NCBI GenBank assembly: GCA_003996215.1
Contig: QJPP01001753.1
Coordinates: 1 to 64,000, forward strand
Length of the DNA: 64,000 nt
Origin: Jaltomata sinuosa
Taxonomy: Eukaryota; Streptophyta; Magnoliopsida; Solanales; Solanaceae
Reading direction: 5' to 3'
A program made the position numbers and the translations under genes. Under the pieces are notes generated by a model, which had not been told where the DNA came from, made no database searches, and saw nothing but the letters and a program-made list of their open reading frames with translations. Positions 10,106 through 22,865 of the stretch are shown piece after piece (the stretch's first letter is position 1; every line of letters starts with the position of its first letter).

Positions 10106-12541
10106 TGTAACACCCCAGAAATTTTAAACCAAGATCCGAACAATTCTTCATGTGTTATTAGACCCAAACTAGATGAATTTTATATGAATCTAAGTATTTA
10201 GATCAATACATATGTTGTGAAGGTGTATTAGATGCAAATTGAAGTCATAAAGGACCCCTATATCAAAGTTAAGTTGAAAGCCCTTCTACCGATTTAGTTT
10301 TCATGTAAGTTATTACTAGGGTCAACTTAAAACAATCATAAATCCTAGAATATAAAGAGTTAGGTGGCCTAGTACCCACCAAATTAAAGGTATTTGAATC
10401 TTCTTTTCAACTCCACTGACCACTCATTAATTTGAGTCCGAAGAAAATAGTTATGGGCTTTTTAGTAAAGCACTTTCAGGCTGCCAAAAACCCAATGGGA
10501 ATGGGAAGAGATGACTCCCGTGGTGACTGCGATGCCACATTCGGATGTCCCGTGGGAGGCACGATGTCCTATGGGACCCGGACATTGGAATGGTCTACTG
10601 GTACTTTTTTTAACCCCAGAGCCTCTTGATTTGGTCCCGATGGCCCGTGAGACTTTTGATGGCCCGTCGGAGGGCCCATCCGATGATTTTTCTGCACTTT
10701 TCCTATGAGTTTTATTAAGGAGAGTTTGGTCCTTTCCTCACCTCAGGTTCTTGCCCTTATCTTTTATACACCCAAAAAGGGTTATTCCTCATAAGAACAT
10801 CAATCTATCTCTAAAGAATTCTCTCAAGACTCTAAGGCAAGACACCTAGGGTTTCAAGCAAGCAAGATTTATGGGTTCTTATCCAAGCAAGAAAGTCTCT
10901 CAAGAGTTTTTTTAAAATTTCTTCTCCAAGTATCCACCTACAACCTTAAGGATTCTTCTCCAACCTTCATCCCCAAAGTTCTCTCTAGAAGTTCTTCAAG
11001 TTTCAGGTATGTGGGTATTCAATAAGGGAATTCCTTCACCCTTATGCCCAAAACCCCAATCTTCTAAATTTAATTTATGAATTTCTAAATTAGGGTTCTT
11101 ATCTAATTCTCATGGGTTATTCTATAAGTTGTTTCCTCATGATTCTTCTATGAATCCTAACTCTCAATTGCATGATTTTGTATGAAGTATTATAAATGGT
11201 TTCCTATTCATGATTTGAAGACTAACCCTTGTTCAATTTGTAAAAATTTTATGAATTCATTTTATTAGCATCAATTCATGGTTTCTCATCTCTTACCCAT
11301 GATTTATAAAGGATTCTATAAGTGTTTTCAAAAGACCATGCATTAAGAATGATTTCTTGAATGATTTTATCAAATTGTATATTTCAAGGGAAATTTGGCA
11401 TGTTTATATAACATGACCTTAAGTATTATGAAATTGCATACCTAGTTCATTAAGCTATGAATTTAGAAAGAAAAGTATATTTTTAATTATGGTCATTCTA
11501 AGTTTTAAGACTTATGATATGAGAATTGCATGACATCAGATATGTCCTTATGCTTTTCAAATAGCTTTGGCATTAGATATGTCACAACTATGATATGAGC
11601 TATATGTATGTTTTGGGAGTAGTATTTAGCACCGAGCGATGAGGGTTCGATTACCCTAATCCAAAAACTATATTTCTAGCGTAGGTTATGTATCGCCCGA
11701 TGGGCTTATGAAAGTGGTTCCACTCTATGACATCATGGTGACCTTGCCTTAGCAGGGCATAGGGAAGCTTTGCCAACTAGGGTTATATAGCTGGATTATG
11801 GTGGAACGCACCTTGACAGGGTCGGGGGAAGCTTTGCTAACTAGGGTTATATAGTTAGATTCCATGTAGCTCACATGTTCTAAGGTCGGTTATAAGAAAC
11901 TCCCGTATAAATGTTTTCAAGTTTTCTAAGCTTCATGATATCTTATTTTGAGGTTTGACTTCTATCTCATTCTTATTACTCAAACTATGATATTTACTTA
12001 TGATCTCTCCTATTTATGCATGAACTCAGTTTTAAGCATGCTTTCAAGTGTATTTTATCATGACATATACATATCTCACATACTAAGTACATTCAATAGT
12101 ACTAACCGCATACCCCTTTGTGTTGCATCCTATTATGATGTAGATCCTGTAGCCCACTCCTAGACTCGTGGCTAGTAGATTTGTAGCACATCTAGCCAGC
12201 TTTGTGAGTCCTCTTCCTTCAAGGACTTAGAGTTTAGCTTCATTCTAGACTATTAGTTCTTTCATTAAGTTTTCAGTTTGTAGAGTTAGTTGGGGGGCTT
12301 GTCTTAGCAGCTCGTCAGTAGTAAAGGATTTCAGACATAGAGTTAGATATCCAGCTTAATTCAGATTATAATTTTTAGATTTATATTTGAATAACAGATT
12401 AAGTTTCTCATTACTTCAGTTAAGCTTCCGTTCTTATGTTTTGTTCAGTTTTTAAGTCATGCTAATGTCAGAGGGTTATCTTGAGATCGCTTGTGATCTT
12501 GAGTCCTGTGTTACATCCAGGGGGTTGGCTCAGGTGTGAAA
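10106..12541 (+). repeat. 3' LTR of element A
   Basis: It starts TGTAACACCCCAG directly after the polypurine tract and aligns along its whole length with 4754-7196. The GC-rich word block is at 10485-10690 and a clearer TATA-like box, CTTTTATACA, is at 10761. The final bases are altered (GTGTGAAA), then ATAAA, the target duplication. Confidence 0.9.
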
Positions 12542-13434
12542 ATAAACCATGAAGCCATCTGAACCCTCTGGTAAGGTTAAGACAGGAGCTATAGTCAATC
12601 AAGTCTTCAACTCTAGAAAACTCTTCTTATGCTCATCTGACCACTAAAACTTGACCTTCTTCTGAGGCAATTTGGTCAATGGGGAATCCATGGATGAAAA
12701 TCCTTCAACAAACCTCCTATAGTAATCAGCCAAACCCAAGAAACTTCTGATGTCTATCGGTGAGGTGGGTCTAGTCCAGTTCTTTACTGCCTCGATCTTT
12801 TGAGAATCAACTCGGATGCCTTCCTAGATACCACATGACCAATAAAAGCAACTGATTTCAACCAGAATTCACAATTACTGAACTTGGAAAATAATTGGAG
12901 ATCCTTGAGAGTTTGTAACACCACCCTCAAATATTCTAAATGTTTTTCCTTGCTCCGAGAATATATGAGTATATCATTGATGAAGACAATGATGAACAAG
13001 TTTATATACTGCTTGAACACTTTGTTCATCAAATCCATAAGAGCTGCAGGAGCATTTATTAGTCCAAAAGACATAACTACAAATTCATAGTGACCATACC
13101 GAGTCCTAAAGGTTGTCTTTAGAATGTCACTATCTCTGACTTTGAGCTGATGATAATTGGATCTTAGGTTAATTTTTGAGAAACAACTAGCACCCTGAAG
13201 CTTGTTGAACAAGTCATCAATTTTGGGGATGGGATACTTATTCTTGATTGTGACTTTGATCAACTGATGGTAGTCTATGTACATCCTGAGTGAACCATCT
13301 TTCTTACTCACGAAAAGCATTGGAGCACCCCATGGAGAGATATTGGGTCTGATGAAGCCCTTATATAGAAGGTCTTTCAACTGTTCCTTCAACTCCTTAA
13401 TCTCAGTTGGAGACATCCTGTGAGGAGGAATCAA
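12542..13434 (-). pseudogene. Gypsy element B reverse transcriptase, catalytic Asp lost
   Basis: This is the polymerase of a Ty3/gypsy element. From 13434 leftward an open frame of 216 codons covers the palm: GFIRPNISPWGAPMLFVSKKDGS, then the motif A region SKINLRSNYHQLKV, the MSFGLINAPA motif, and FINDILIYS. In active copies motif A reads ID and motif C reads FIDD or YVDD; here both catalytic Asp positions are Asn (codons AAC and AAT). Downstream, 12784-12542 continues with stops into the connection domain and start of RNase H, reaching GFMVY at the A insertion site. The two lost aspartates mean the enzyme would be inactive even without stops. Confidence 0.88.
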
Positions 13435-14030
13435 AATAGGCTAGGTATCTGAAAGAAGATCTATTCTAAAGTCGATTTCCCTTTCGGAAGGAACTCTGGG
13501 AAGATCTTCTGGAAATACTTCTTACCATTGGTACTGACTCAAGAGTTGGGGTCTGAGAGTTTGAATCCTTAACCCAAACAAGATGATATATATACCCTTT
13601 GGAAATCATTTTTCTAGCCTTAAGGTAAGAGATGAATCGACCTACAGGCAGTGAGGTACTACTATTCCACTCTAAGACTGGCTTGTTTGGAAACTGAAAT
13701 CGAATGATCCTAGTTTTACAATTAACTGAGGCATAACAAGAATGTAACTAATCTATGCCTAGAATAATATCAAAGTCAGTCATTTCTAACTCTACAAGAT
13801 TGGCTGAGGTGACCTTCTAGGATACCATGACAGGGCATTTTTTGTATATCTGTCTAGCTATAACTGGGTCACTAACTGGAGTAGAGACTAAGAAGGGGTC
13901 TGGGAGGATTTTTGGACTGACACTAAAATTCACTACTATATAAGGAGATACAAAGAAAAGTGTAGGCTTTGGGTCTAACAATGCATAAATATCTAAATGA
14001 AAGACTTGTAACGTACCTGTACCAATATCG
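13435..14030 (-). pseudogene. Gypsy element B aspartic protease region
   Basis: In the minus direction a frame-broken region matches the retropepsin and pol linker: a DP-x-x-T-LFFVSPY segment near 13930-13990 in place of the catalytic DxG-S/T motif, then LVELEMTDFDIILGIDWL (~13760-13800), a hallmark of gypsy proteases. Several stops break it. Plain gypsy order places it between gag and the reverse transcriptase. Confidence 0.65.
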
Positions 14031-15197
14031 AGAGAATCCTCCTAGTCCTCTCGATACTGAAGGGCATACAACCTATTATGGCACTAACCTCCACCTGTAC
14101 TAGATGAGGCAGCCTGCTGAGTCGAGCGACGTGTTGGAGCTATTGTGGAGTTAGCCTAATTTTGCGGGCGAGCATACCTGCCCTTCTAAGAAGTTATTGG
14201 GCATTTCTTCATTTTGTTGCCTGGCTTACCACACCCAAAAAAATTACCATTCCCTGCCATACACTCACCTTGGTTGTTCCTACCACACTTCTTGAAGACT
14301 GGATGAGTGCGCCCGCTAGTGGTTGTACCTTAGGACTTAGAGCCTGCGCCCTATCCCGTGCCTAGACTTAGGCACTAGAGCTGATGAATTCTGATTGAAC
14401 TGAGAGTGGTTTCCACCATTTGACCTGTGCTAATAGTAATTAAAGTCACCTGTTCTAGCTCTCTTCTTATCTCCTCCCCTCTCTTTGATCTTCTCCTCTT
14501 CGATCTGCTGGGCATAAGTCACCAACCTAGAAAAATCCATTTCCTTAACCACCATAGCAGCGTTGCACTCCTTGACCACATCATCAGAAACACAAGATAC
14601 GAACTTACTCATACGGGCCCTGGAGTCAGCTACTATCGTCGGAGAATACTTAAACAACTGAGTAAACTTGAGTGTGTACTCCTTCACACTCATGTCATTC
14701 TGCTTCAAGTTGATGAATTCTTGGACCTTGGCTTCCCTGAGCTCAATTGGGAAAAACCTATCCAAAAATGCAGTCTTGAAGTGGTTCTAGTCCACTGGAC
14801 CTGTATTAGCACAACGCGACTCTTTCCACTGTTGTAACCAAGTATTAACCACTCCTTTCATCTGGTAAGTGGCAAAGTCTATACTCTTGACCGGAGTGGC
14901 ACCCATAATCTCTGTGAGCTTATGAATGTCATCAAGAAATTCTTATGTATCCTCTTTAGACTTAGAACCATGAAACTCTGGAGGGTTCATCCGAGTGAAA
15001 TCTCAGATTCTAGCTACGGCAGAGTTGGTCTGAGGTTGAGATGGTATCCTAGCTTGCTGGTTGACCTGAGTGGTCATGGCCCGAGCAAGCACCTAAAAAG
15101 CAGCCTTGGATTTTGCATGAGTGAATTGCTCATTCAGAGGGTCTGGTGGAGCTGTTGGTACCTGCTGGTTCCTAGCGTTAGCTCTTCTAGGAGGCAT
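14031..15197 (-). pseudogene. Gypsy element B gag
   Basis: The capsid/nucleocapsid precursor begins at 15197 with MPPRRANARNQQVPTAP and shows stops within 40 codons (one before VLARAMTTQ). The best open part, 14765-14430, contains the retrotransposon gag core (DRFFPIELREAKVQEFINLKQ, the SVKEYTLKF segment and YAQQIEEEKIKER). The zinc knuckle near 14255-14215 reads FGCGKPGNKMKKCP: the first Cys is Phe and the His is Asn. Family membership is clear; the product would be non-functional. Confidence 0.85.
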
Positions 15198-15361
15198 TTT
15201 CTGTAATGTGTAGAGCATAAGTTTGAAGGAGATTAAATAGAGTTCATACTCTACATCACGAGATGGATAAGAAAGAAGGAGATTAAATAGGTGTGGCGCT
15301 CTTCACTCCCATGAAGAAGACTCTAATTGACACAACTTTCAGACACTCTAGGACACTTGAA

Positions 15362-15380
15362 CCTAATGCTCAGATACCAA
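15362..15380 (-). promoter_or_regulatory. Primer-binding site of B (tRNA-Met type)
   Basis: On the minus strand TTGGTATCTGAGCATTAGG directly follows the LTR end, matching the initiator-Met complement with one mismatch. It fixes the orientation of B as minus and 15384 as the inner LTR edge. Confidence 0.8.
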
Positions 15381-15383
15381 GTT

Positions 15384-17413
15384 TTTCACGTCCTGAGGCT
15401 ACCCCTAGATGAAACACGATGCTCAGTATCAAGAGTGACTCTAAGCTAACCCATGGGCTGGCATACCTAGATAATTTCTGATAAAAACATGATCTATACG
15501 GAAAGTTGAAAGCATTGAAATATCTGATATAGGAAAGAAGCCCAAACATATCTGAATATAAAATATATGTAAAAGTATAATGAGTCTGAAAAACAACACT
15601 AACAACTCAATAGTTGAATCTAGTTCTATGTGTGAAAGCCTTTAACTGATATGAGTTGCTGGGACAAGCCCCCAGCTAACTCTAATAATCTGAAAACTGA
15701 AACACAAAACTGAATGATGAAAGCATATCTGTCATCCTTGAACTATGAGGACTCACCACTGAAGCTGCTGAGTAAGGAATAAAGTCGTGCTAAGTGCGGT
15801 CTGGATGCTGAGATCCTGAACCTATATCATACAATGATGTAGCAAAAAAGTATGCGTCATTACTTTGAATGTACTGAGCATGCGGGATATATGCTAAGCT
15901 GAACAACATAAAGACTGAACATGGAAATACATACTGAAGCATGAACTTATAGGTAAGCTGAATACACTTACCAAGTAGCTAACATGAGTATTTAGCATGT
16001 TGAACTGAATAACAGAATACAAGGTCAATGCAATATGATTATGACTGTGGGAGCTACTATTAACCGACATACCCCAAGCTGAGCTAACTATAGGGCCAAC
16101 CTTTAACCCTTGATGGAATGGTGTTCATACCTTGCCAATGGTACAAATAGCTCTGACATGGATCCACTAAACTAGTGTCCTCAAGGGACAAGGTTGTCAA
16201 GCCTAATCTGACGGGTGACCCCATTATAACCTACGGTGGTACCGTAGTTCTGGTACTCAGGGACTTCTATCAAAGGTATCAACCTAAACTGGCGGGAGAG
16301 CATTCATCCCTTCGTCCACCTGGTGCTAAGTCTACTCCCAACTGAATACATAAGCAATGAAATGCAAGCTAAAATACTGGATAACTCAAATACTGATAAT
16401 CATCAGAGAATGCAACATACATATACTGAAACTGATGGCATTCTAATTCTGAAGGATAATTGTCTGAATTACCTACCTAGTAAGTATAAATTATGAATAC
16501 TAAATTTAACTCAAGATAGGGTTACTGAATTCAGTACATGTGACTATGCTAATTCTCTAAGAAACATGTAATTATTATCACCCAAGTAATAGAATCTGAA
16601 TTGCAATAATTTCCTAAGATTTAGGAACCCTAGGTCTGAATAACTCATGGAGAATTGAAGAACTGAATTGAATCTAGGGACTCAATGGGTGGAAGGATGC
16701 CAATGATGAAATCCCACATACCTAGATGAGAATTTATGGAGAAATACTTGGATTTATGGGTCTATGCTTGGAGGAGACCTTCTGCTTGTTCTTGAGAGAA
16801 ACTATCGCCTCTTTTCTTTTTTTCTTTCTAAGTGTCTGATTATTTTAGGAGGATAGTTGATTTAGGTAGTTTTTTAACCAACTTACTAGGCTTATACTAA
16901 TCAAAATGATGTAGCTTAGGCTTTAAAAGAAGTAGAAAAAGTGTGGAATACCCCCAGGAAAATTAAAAGAAAACTGCTGAAATTCGCGATTCAGGTGCCA
17001 CAAATAAGTTCTATGATTCGTGAAAGCTTCCATGACTCGTGGAACCCTGTCGTGGTTCATGGGCCCTTTTTTCAAGCTGCAGGTCTGAGTTCCATGATCT
17101 GGGTTCACGACTCGTGGATCCAGTCACGATTTGTGGAACCCTTTCATGGTTCTTGAGGGACTGGTGACCCTTAGGTCTGAGTTTCACAGACCGGATTCTT
17201 TACTCGTGGATCATTCCATGGTCCATAGAACTCGTTCGTGGTTCTTCGAGAAATTTATCAAGGATCTGATCTGATTCCACGGGCCTAGTCCATGACTCTC
17301 ATACTGTTTCACGACTCATAGATCTGGCTTGTGGATTGACTGACACTTGGAAAAATTTATTTTTTTCTGGTTTTATGAGGTGAGTCTAGTCTTTGAAGTT
17401 CTGGGGTGTTACA
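15384..17413 (-). repeat. 5' LTR of element B
   Basis: The minus-strand start TGTAACACCCCAG is at 17413 and the degenerate end (GTGAAAA) is beside the primer-binding site. Positions 16985-17335 hold repeated CACGACTCGTGGA-type inverted words, followed in reading direction near 16919-16930 by a weak TATA-like CTTTTAAAG. Positions 16080-16340 contain imperfect repeats with GGTGACC and GGTACC words. No gene is supported; frames at 16923-17156 are artefacts of the repeat block. The mate LTR is missing. Confidence 0.85.
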
Positions 17414-17826
17414 TGAGACTTCGCCATTGATTGTGTGGATTCTTGTGTGGTTTTTGGATATTCAATACTAGGGTGAGCTCCTTCTGACCGGGGCTTGACC
17501 ACATGTCATCTTTTCGCACTGTTATTCTTTGTATATTTGGAGACAATTGTACTTAATATTTTTTTATCTCTAGCACTTGTATTTTATTAGAGCCTCATGT
17601 ACTTTTGTTACCATGTCTTTGGGTTGGTATATTTTCTTTTTGTATATATTCAGATTGTTTGCTTCCACATTATTCTTTTTTTATATATGCTTCAACTTAT
17701 TTTTGCTTATTATGCGTGTTATGTTTAGGTAGTAGCCCATTACTAACCATTCTAGGATACAGGGATTGGTTCACTTACTGGGGGGGTTGTAGGTGTCATC
17801 ATGACCTAAGAATTCAGGTCATGATA
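17414..17826 (+). repeat. Family C copy 1: 3' part of an LTR
   Basis: It aligns with 22450-22865 and 43010-43423, the U5 end of family C LTRs, and ends GGTCATGATA before a primer-binding site (TTGGTATCAGAACTC). The left edge coincides exactly with the end of the element B LTR, implying B inserted into this LTR and the upstream part was later lost. Confidence 0.8.
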
Positions 17827-18049
17827 GCTTGGTATCAGAACTCTAGGCTCTTTGGTGTCATTGGTATAAGAGCAAATATCTAAGTAGAGTCTCACAGATC
17901 GGTATGATGACATCCATATCCTATATGGGGGAGGCTACAAGGCATTATTAGGAAAAGTTCCCTATTCTTGGATCCTCATCGTGTGTTCCTGGCTTCATTG
18001 ACTTCTAAACCTCATTTGTTCCATTCCTTCTCAGATACCTAGGACAAGT

Positions 18050-19246
18050 ACGATAGCAGGTGACAATGAGGCTTCTGTGCTTGTTGGTTCAGTGCTTCCG
18101 CCAGCGCCAAAATTTCAGAGTCAGAGCTTACCACATTAGTTAGGGGGTTTGGGGCAAGCCCAGCCTCCGGTAGGTTTTCATGCTACCCCAGTTATTCAGG
18201 ACACCAATGCTAGGACTTCAAGTCTTTCGGAGGGTGTATCAGTACCCCAGGTAGAGGAAGTACCCCATTCATTAAGCAGCACTTCAGTTAGATTTGAGGT
18301 TCCAAGTCTTCAGCATGGTTTTATGTTGGTATTAGAGTACAAGGCAAGATTTCATGAGGTGATTAGGCATACTTCTAGGACTGTGCCTACAGAGTTTGAG
18401 AGAGTTTAGGGTTCCATTTGGTAACCGAGAACTTGATTACAGTTGGGACTACCTTTCTTCAAGTATTTGACCATACTTGGGCTATTGAGGGATTATGTCG
18501 CGAGGCATATGGAGGTAGTGGTAAGAGGCATCACTATTAGGGTAGTTTTTGTGGTTCTCAGACTCGAGGTAGGAGATTCTCCGCTAGAAATCAATTATAT
18601 TGCTTCCAATCTACCAGGCCAGTTTTAGTAGATCCACAAGTTTTAGAGGGTGGTTTTATAGAGCATGTTGAGCAGAGTAGATATGGTGCAGGTCAGGTTC
18701 TTCGAGGTTCACATTCAGGGCGCATAGGCCATGGTGGCCAAGCAGGTTCAGTGAGATCTTCCTATCAAACTTCATATGGTAAAGCTTGTTTTGAGTGCAG
18801 TTAGTGTGGGCACTTTGCTAGGGATTGCCCTACAATCATACCTTTTAGTCAGCAGGGTCAGCATGTTTTATCTCCTAAGGTTCCAGTGCCACTAGCTAGA
18901 GGCGATGTACGGGGTAATAGGGGTGGTCCCCAGGCAGTGAGAGGTGTTATGTAGGGTAGTAGAGGTGGCCTCAGATAGTTAGAGGTGGCTTTTAGCCAGA
19001 TGGTTCAAGTATCCATCCAGAGTTGACAGGCACCGCACATCAGACAGAGCTTCATTGGGTTTTTATAGTTGTGGGGTGATTGGTCACTATTTTAGAGATT
19101 GTCCCCGGCGAGGGATGGTTGAGCCTTCAGCATCGACTACTCAGTCTAGTGATAAACACCAACAGTCCAATTCCTCTCTTGGTAGGCCAGAGGTAGAGGT
19201 TCCAGATGTCATTATTATAGGTACAACTTTTGTTACTATTGGCTAG
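18050..19246 (+). pseudogene. Family C copy 1 gag with two zinc knuckles
   Basis: Gypsy gag is broken into short frames. 18149-18409 holds GQAQPPVGFHATP and the capsid-like segment LVLEYKARFHEVIRHTSRTVPTEF. A first knuckle near 18787-18830 reads CFECS-stop-CGHFARDCP; a second at 19060-19100 reads FYSCGVIGHYFRDCPRRG, where the first Cys is Phe (C-Y-G-C in copy 3 at ~44660). Stops between blocks rule out function. Nucleocapsid role is inferred from the CCHC motifs. Confidence 0.75.
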
Positions 19247-20650
19247 TTCTGGCGTTGTTTGCTTTGCAAATCTACCCTTTTTGTGTATATGCTTATGTGC
19301 CTGCTTGTTTCTTGATTGGTAGTATTATTATTTAAGTTGTAGTGTTTATGTGTGTAATTTCTTGATAGGCTGATTCTTTTTAGTAGTGGATAAGGTGTGT
19401 TATCCTTGAGAGGTGACTACCCTGAGTTATGACTCATGGGTAGGTCTAGTTGGCTTTAATTCTAGTTTTATTGTGGTTCTAGAATTGGTTTGAGTCTCTC
19501 CATCTAGTGGTCTTGGGTGTTTGATGCCTAGACCATTATCTAGCATTTGCTAGAAGTCCTTCTGGTTGTGTGGTATGGTATCAGTGGTTGTATCAAAGAT
19601 TGAGGTTTTGTCTTAAGGAGAGTGGTGTTGGTTGTGTGAGTGGGTTCTTCATGGTTTTGCTTTTCCCGAGGGGTTAGAGTCGGCCCTCGTTATTTTGGTT
19701 GGTTTTGTAAGTTGGCAGGTATATGATTTATTTTCCTTATTTTCCTCTATTCCTGTTGGGGTGAGTTTCGACTGTGGCATTGTGGTTAAGTTTTAACGGT
19801 AGTATTACGATTAAGTTCTGGCTGTAGCATTATGGTTGAGTTGGGCATTCGGCCTATTTTTTCTTTCCTTATCGAGTGTTGCTAGTAGAGTTTTGGGAGC
19901 TAGGGGACAACTCCACGATCTTCTGAGAAAGAGTTTGTCAGGTCTGATATATCTATAGAAAGGGTTTCATTTGGTTAGTGAAGGAAGGGAGATGACTCCT
20001 TGCTGTTGTGTTTGGGTTACTAGAAGCTAGTTGGGGCGACGACTGAGGGTATTCTTAGATTTGTGTGTTGATGGCTTGATTTGACTGACTACAGAGTGAA
20101 GTGGTATTACCTTAGATGAATTCGAGGTCAGGCTTCCTTCTAGTAGAGATTGAAGTGGTAGCCTTTTCCAGTACTACCTTTGGGGGCATGTGCATCAACT
20201 AGGACTATCCTTGTTATATTGTTTAGGTGACCCAAGTCTCAGCAGCATCTATGGATTGGGAAAACTATATATTCAGAGCTTAGTTGGCTCCAGTTTCTAT
20301 AGTGTTCATTGGCGGCATATAAGTCTACTCAGGGGTTCAACAGAGGCATTGGTTGGCACTTAGAGTTGGTTTTCAGAATCGTGGGCTATTAGGTCACTTC
20401 AGATGGTTCGTGGAAGTTCTCTTTGGGTGCAGCATCTTTGAGCCGAAAGGCAGTGAGTGCGGACAACTTGGATTCTCTCTTTTAGTTTTGGAGTGGCCAT
20501 TAGCGTTGGACATCCAGTTCTTGGCTAACCATTTGATTCGGCTGGACTTGATAGATCCTAGCGGTGTTCTTGTCAGTGCGAGGTATATTTTACCTTGGTT
20601 GGATAGATTTAGCAGCGTCAATTCAAGGATCAGCGAGTGTGTGAATTTTG
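19247..20650 (+). other. Family C copy 1 internal region with pol remnant
   Basis: 19247-20100 has homology to 44850-45640 in copy 3 but no open frame; it is probably decayed protease and 5' pol. 20353-20650 translates in part to the end of gypsy RNase H and the integrase linker (LALDIQFLANHLIRLDLIDPSGVLVSARYI), so most of the reverse transcriptase was deleted and integrase is absent. Confidence 0.55.
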
Positions 20651-22865
20651 TTATCAGGTTATACAGACCTTGTCTATCTCTTTGGTCCGTATTATTTTCC
20701 TACGTTGATTGTAGTATTTGATGTAGTATTGTAACATTAGCCTTACGGCCCAATGTGGCCTTTGTATTCGCCTATGGACCATAGATAGTGGGATATTTGT
20801 GAATGTCCATGAGTCTCAGACATCGAGATGTTACTTTAGACTGGATATCTATATTGTAGAGCTGATTGTGCTTGTGCAGGGCTGATAGGTTGTTTGTGAG
20901 ACATTGGGCTAATCTATAATTTGAGAGCATATCATTCATGCAATGTATTTTCTGCATGTTTTTCCATTATTTTGCTTTAAGGCTACTATAACTAACTTTC
21001 TAAACCTTGCATGTCCCTGAGGGCCTATTTTTGGTAAAAATGATTATAAAAGGAATTTGGAACTGATTTTATGGATCTTCTTGGAGTTAGGAAGATATTA
21101 TGATGATTTTATCACCGGTTTTCATACTTATACTAGACTCGGCTATAATGTAGTGCTAGACATGTATTTTACTATGAATTTAGACCCAGATATGCTCCGG
21201 CCACCCTTTATAAGGGTTGTTGACACATTAATCACTGATTTTGACTCGGATACACTCTGGCAACCTTTGATGGGGTTTCGAGATTGCTACTATTGCTTTA
21301 GACCCAGATTGAGTCAGATCCCGTACTATTAGATTTTGATTATTAATCTAAACCCAAATACACTCCGGGCAGTTATACTTTGAGATTTTGCATTTTTTAC
21401 TGTATGTGGTCGAGGACCTCCATGGGCCATGTCGATTTGGACCAGGGTCTACGTGCTGAGTGTGCCAGAGGAGGGGTATAAAGTGGAGTTGAGGTATAGC
21501 GGGTACGTCCCACCATGGGTCCTTCTACAGGTCCTTAAGGCGCCGGAGGAGGTGCATATAGGGTTACTATCACACCGGTTCCATTATATCACATCATACA
21601 TATTTCACTCGGATTCCACCCTTGTGTGGTGTGTGCTCAGTGTACGCTCTGGAAGTATTGGAAGTCGAAGAGTTTGTTTTCACTTGATTGTGTTCATCGG
21701 GTGTATGAGCGCCTATTGGGACTGTAGGTAGATTATATTACTTATATCTTACTTTTAGAGCTTGTTATGGCCTTTAATTATTGGTGGATTAGTGGATTCT
21801 AGCGTGTTGAGGTTCTGATTAGTTGTACTTTTGATCAGTGATTGATTAATGGGTTCTATATTGTTGAGGCCCTGATTATATGGCCTTTTTGGTAGTTTTG
21901 GGTTTGCGGATTGTATCCTTTATTGTGGTGCTGATTAGTGGCTTTCGATTCTTTGTGGCGTAGCTTATTCCATCCTAGTGTTGTACTTATGAGGTTGATT
22001 TCTGTCTGTTCTTATATTGAAGTTTAGCTTTTAGCAAGATTTTATTGAGTATATTGCTTCAAACTTGAGTTTGCTTAATTTCTTCCGTTATTTCCCATAT
22101 ACTTGAGGTTATCGGTATACCACCATCTTTCTTAAACCCTCTATTTAAATATATTACTGTTGCAAGGACTCCAGGTGCATTCTTCTTACTTCACCTATTT
22201 TCTATGTTATATATATATATATATATATATCTTTTGTGGTTAGCATAGATATTTGTAATTCTTGTTGACTTCTATCTATGCTAGTTTCAATGTGCTTTCT
22301 CTATTGCTTATGTGACTACTTCTTTGCTATCTGCTATTTACTGTTTTATATCTTATATGCGCTCAATCGGTCGATTATGCCTACTGGGTACCCATTTGTT
22401 AGCAATTGGTGCTCATGATACACTTCTGCATCTTTCTGGTGCAGATTCTAGTGTGAGACTTCATTGTTGATCATGTGGATTCTTTTGCGGCTTTTGGATA
22501 TTTGAGACTAGGGTGAGCTCCTACCGACCGAGCCTTGACGACATATAATCTTTTGGCATTGTTACTCTTTGGATATTCGGAGACAATTATACTTACTATT
22601 TTGTTATCTCTAGCACTTGTATTCTATTAGAGGATCATGTATTTTCGATACCAGGTCTTTGGGTTGATGTAGTTTCCTTTTTGTATATATTCAGATTGTT
22701 TGCTTCCGCATTATTCTTTTTTTGTATTTGCTTTCATTTATTTCCTCTTATTGTGCGTGTTAGAGTAGGTAGTAGCCCATTACTAACCATTCCATGTTAC
22801 GGGGATTGGTTCGCTTACTAGGGGGTTGTAAGTGCCATCATGATCTGAGAAATCAGGTCATGACA
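20651..22865 (+). repeat. Family C copy 1: second LTR, 5'-truncated
   Basis: It aligns with 41290-43423 of the copy 3 LTR but lacks the first ~1.6 kb, including the word block and TATA box. It ends AGGTCATGACA at 22865, before another primer-binding-like ACTTGGTATAAGAGC. It includes imperfect ~66-bp tandem repeats at ~21120-21400 (TTAGACCCAGATA-type units) and a (TA)n run at 22208-22230. Confidence 0.8.

Larger units (their letters stand above)
4754..12541 (+). mobile_element. Gypsy-type LTR retrotransposon A, nested in element B
   Basis: Paired direct LTRs (4754-7196 and 10106-12541) flank a 2.9-kb interior that holds only a decayed gag, part of a protease region, an unrelated LTR fragment and a 3' segment with a polypurine tract. 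No reverse transcriptase is present, so this copy is non-autonomous or internally deleted. The 5-bp duplication ATAAA (4749-4753 and 12542-12546) flanks it. It interrupts the RNase H region of element B, whose frame continues on the other side. The 3' LTR terminus reads TGAAA rather than TGACA, presumably a point mutation. Confidence 0.9.

Noticed and set aside
16923..17156. Overlapping frames on both strands
   Set aside because: They lie in the inverted-word block of the B LTR; palindromic words keep both strands open by chance.
22208..22230. TA run as a promoter
   Set aside because: Simple dinucleotide repeat in the middle of an LTR, not beside the word block.
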